NCBI RefSeq assembly: GCF_000698125.1 | Contig: NZ_BAXA01000009.1 | Span: 81,944 to 145,943, forward strand | Length of the DNA stretch: 64,000 bases | Reading direction: 5' to 3' | DNA from: Geomicrobium sp. JCM 19038 | Lineage (GTDB): Bacteria > Bacillota > Bacilli > Bacillales > Marinococcaceae | Part shown: positions 63,352-64,000 of the stretch, piece after piece | How the letters are laid out: each line of letters starts with the position of its first letter | How positions within the stretch are numbered: position 1 is the first letter of the stretch | Position numbers and translations under genes: made by a program | Notes under the pieces: generated by a model | Databases searched by the model: none | Told to the model about the DNA's origin: nothing | Seen by the model: only the letters and a program-made list of their open reading frames with translations

Positions 63352-63388
63352 TGCGAAAAACCGATCACGTTATGCATCGTGATCGGTC
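63352..63388 (-). terminator. Terminator of the RDD gene
   Basis: ACCGATCACG / CGTGATCGGT (63360-63387); on the minus strand followed by TTTTTCG. The stop of the RDD gene lies in the stem loop; it also follows the convergent LysR gene. Confidence 0.7.
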
Positions 63389-63813
63389 GCTTCATAAGGT
63401 CGTTCAGTGGTTACGTAAGTGCGGGCGATCAAGTCATGAATCGCCCTGCGATCCGTTCTTGAGGCAATCATAATGGCAGATACGATCACACCAATTCCAA
63501 GAGTAAGCGCATAAATAATCATACCAACCGCTTGACGCATGAACATCGTACCGAAGGTTACATCACTACCGTCCATCCGAACGATCCGAATACCGAGCAT
63601 TCGTTTCCCGACCGTATAACCGACCCAAAGTACAGGTAACACAATTTGATAACCTAGTTGTAGGATTATTTCAATCACTTCAAATGTAATCCCCGGTTCC
63701 AAAAGATCTAACCCGAACAAAAGCATTGCTGGTATAAATATGAGAGAAAACAGTATGCCATCCAAGAATAAAGCCAAGAAACGCTTCCAAAAACCAACCG
63801 CATGAGCTTCCAT
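63370..63813 (-). CDS. RDD-family membrane protein
   Basis: 147 aa with three transmembrane helices. GFWKRFLALFLDGILFSLIF has the Arg-x6-Asp pattern (R..LD) that gives the family its name; YTVGKRMLGIRIVRMDG (GKRxxGIRV) and MRQAVGMIIY complete it. RBS AGGAGG. RDD proteins are of general unknown function; one type has been proposed as an ion transporter in halophiles. Orphan here. Confidence 0.9.
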   Translation of the reverse strand: MEAHAVGFWKRFLALFLDGILFSLIFIPAMLLFGLDLLEPGITFEVIEIILQLGYQIVLPVLWVGYTVGKRMLGIRIVRMDGSDVTFGTMFMRQAVGMIIYALTLGIGVIVSAIMIASRTDRRAIHDLIARTYVTTERPYEATDHDA

Positions 63814-63905
63814 AAAATCCCTCCTGTATAGTTGTTATTTAACACTAAATTCAGAAAAATAAACCTTGATTTTAAGAAGTTTAGGTCGGGCGAGGTGTTG
63901 AGGTG

Positions 63906-64000
63906 TAGCAAGCGCGGTGTGTGGTGTAGCAAGAGCGAGGCGTGGTGTAGCAAGAGCGGTGCGAGGTGTAGCAAGCGCGAGGCGTGGTGTAGCAAGAGCA
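63906..64000. repeat. 21-nt tandem repeat array, locus 3 (runs off the window)
   Basis: TAGCAAG at 63906, 63927, 63948, 63969 and 63990, exactly 21 nt apart. Unit is TAGCAAGxGCGxxGxGxGGTG with only a few variable positions. Upstream of the RDD gene. A minus-strand frame over it (63708-63995) repeats LLHHAS-like heptads but has no ribosome site and overlaps the RDD gene, so it is not called as protein. Array continues past the window. Confidence 0.85.

Noticed and set aside
63708..63995. 95-aa minus-strand frame with LLHHAS-type repeats
   Set aside because: Arises from the tandem 21-nt array, overlaps the start of the RDD gene in another frame and has no ribosome site.
63906..64000. CRISPR array
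   Set aside because: Units are contiguous 21-nt direct repeats with no unique spacers and no cas genes nearby.

Overview
The window looks like a chromosomal segment of a spore-forming, salt-tolerant member of the Bacillaceae (Bacillus/Alkalihalobacillus-like). The evidence is gene order and protein similarity recalled from Bacillus subtilis: a complete pur operon under PurR boxes and a guanine riboswitch, yerA-yerB-yerC nearby, gbsR-gbsA-gbsB for glycine betaine synthesis, sigY-yxlCDEFG, a CotD-type spore coat protein and glpFKD/glpP. The genus is inference; no rRNA is present.

Layout. 1-13.2 kb: PurBox pair, promoter and guanine riboswitch, then purE-K-B-C-S-Q-L-F-M-N-H-D (IMP synthesis). 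13.2-15.4 kb: 21-nt-period repeat, a general-stress-type aldehyde dehydrogenase and a DCC-family protein. 15.4-20 kb: osmoprotection block, with an orphan glycine-betaine-type binding lipoprotein divergent from gbsR, then gbsAB; both transcription units carry a similar AT-rich palindrome just downstream of the promoter. 20-23.7 kb: YusW-like lipoprotein with a SigB-type promoter, and the sigY operon. 23.7-28.6 kb: integral membrane transporter, yerA, yerB, yerC. 28.7-31.7 kb: YtrA-type GntR regulator with ABC transporter. 31.8-36.6 kb: an unusual sensory block (ABM-type monooxygenase, small helical protein, cobalamin-binding protein with a CarH-like W-x9-EH motif, PAS-STAS protein, membrane chemoreceptor, serine hydrolase). 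36.6-43 kb: cotD-like gene, C45 acyltransferase, two-component system with an MMPL transporter. 43-52.2 kb: glycan locus encoding all five enzyme types needed to make UDP-ManNAc3NAcA, three glycosyltransferases and two small DUF2642-type proteins. 52.4-58.7 kb: M32 carboxypeptidase and glpF-glpK-glpD-glpP with two terminator leaders and CcpA cre sites. 58.7-64 kb: nitroreductase, DHDPS-family aldolase, flavodoxin-like reductase, CynX-type MFS with divergent LysR regulator, RDD membrane protein, and a second clear 21-nt tandem array.

A dominant technical feature is at least 22 single-base deletions that split otherwise intact genes (purK, purL, yusW, yxlF, yerB, an ABC ATPase, the chemoreceptor, the serine hydrolase, the C45 gene, mmpL, glycosyltransferase, wbpE-like, glpD, glpK, MFS). 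All are losses and many sit in short homopolymers, so they look like sequencing or assembly errors rather than decay. I give reconstructed gene spans.

The most interesting biology is the B12-photoreceptor-like/STAS module (31.9-34.0 kb), the complete diacetamido-uronic acid pathway on alternating strands next to DUF2642 and CgeB-like proteins, the matching candidate GbsR operators, and the dispersed 21-nt-period intergenic arrays.
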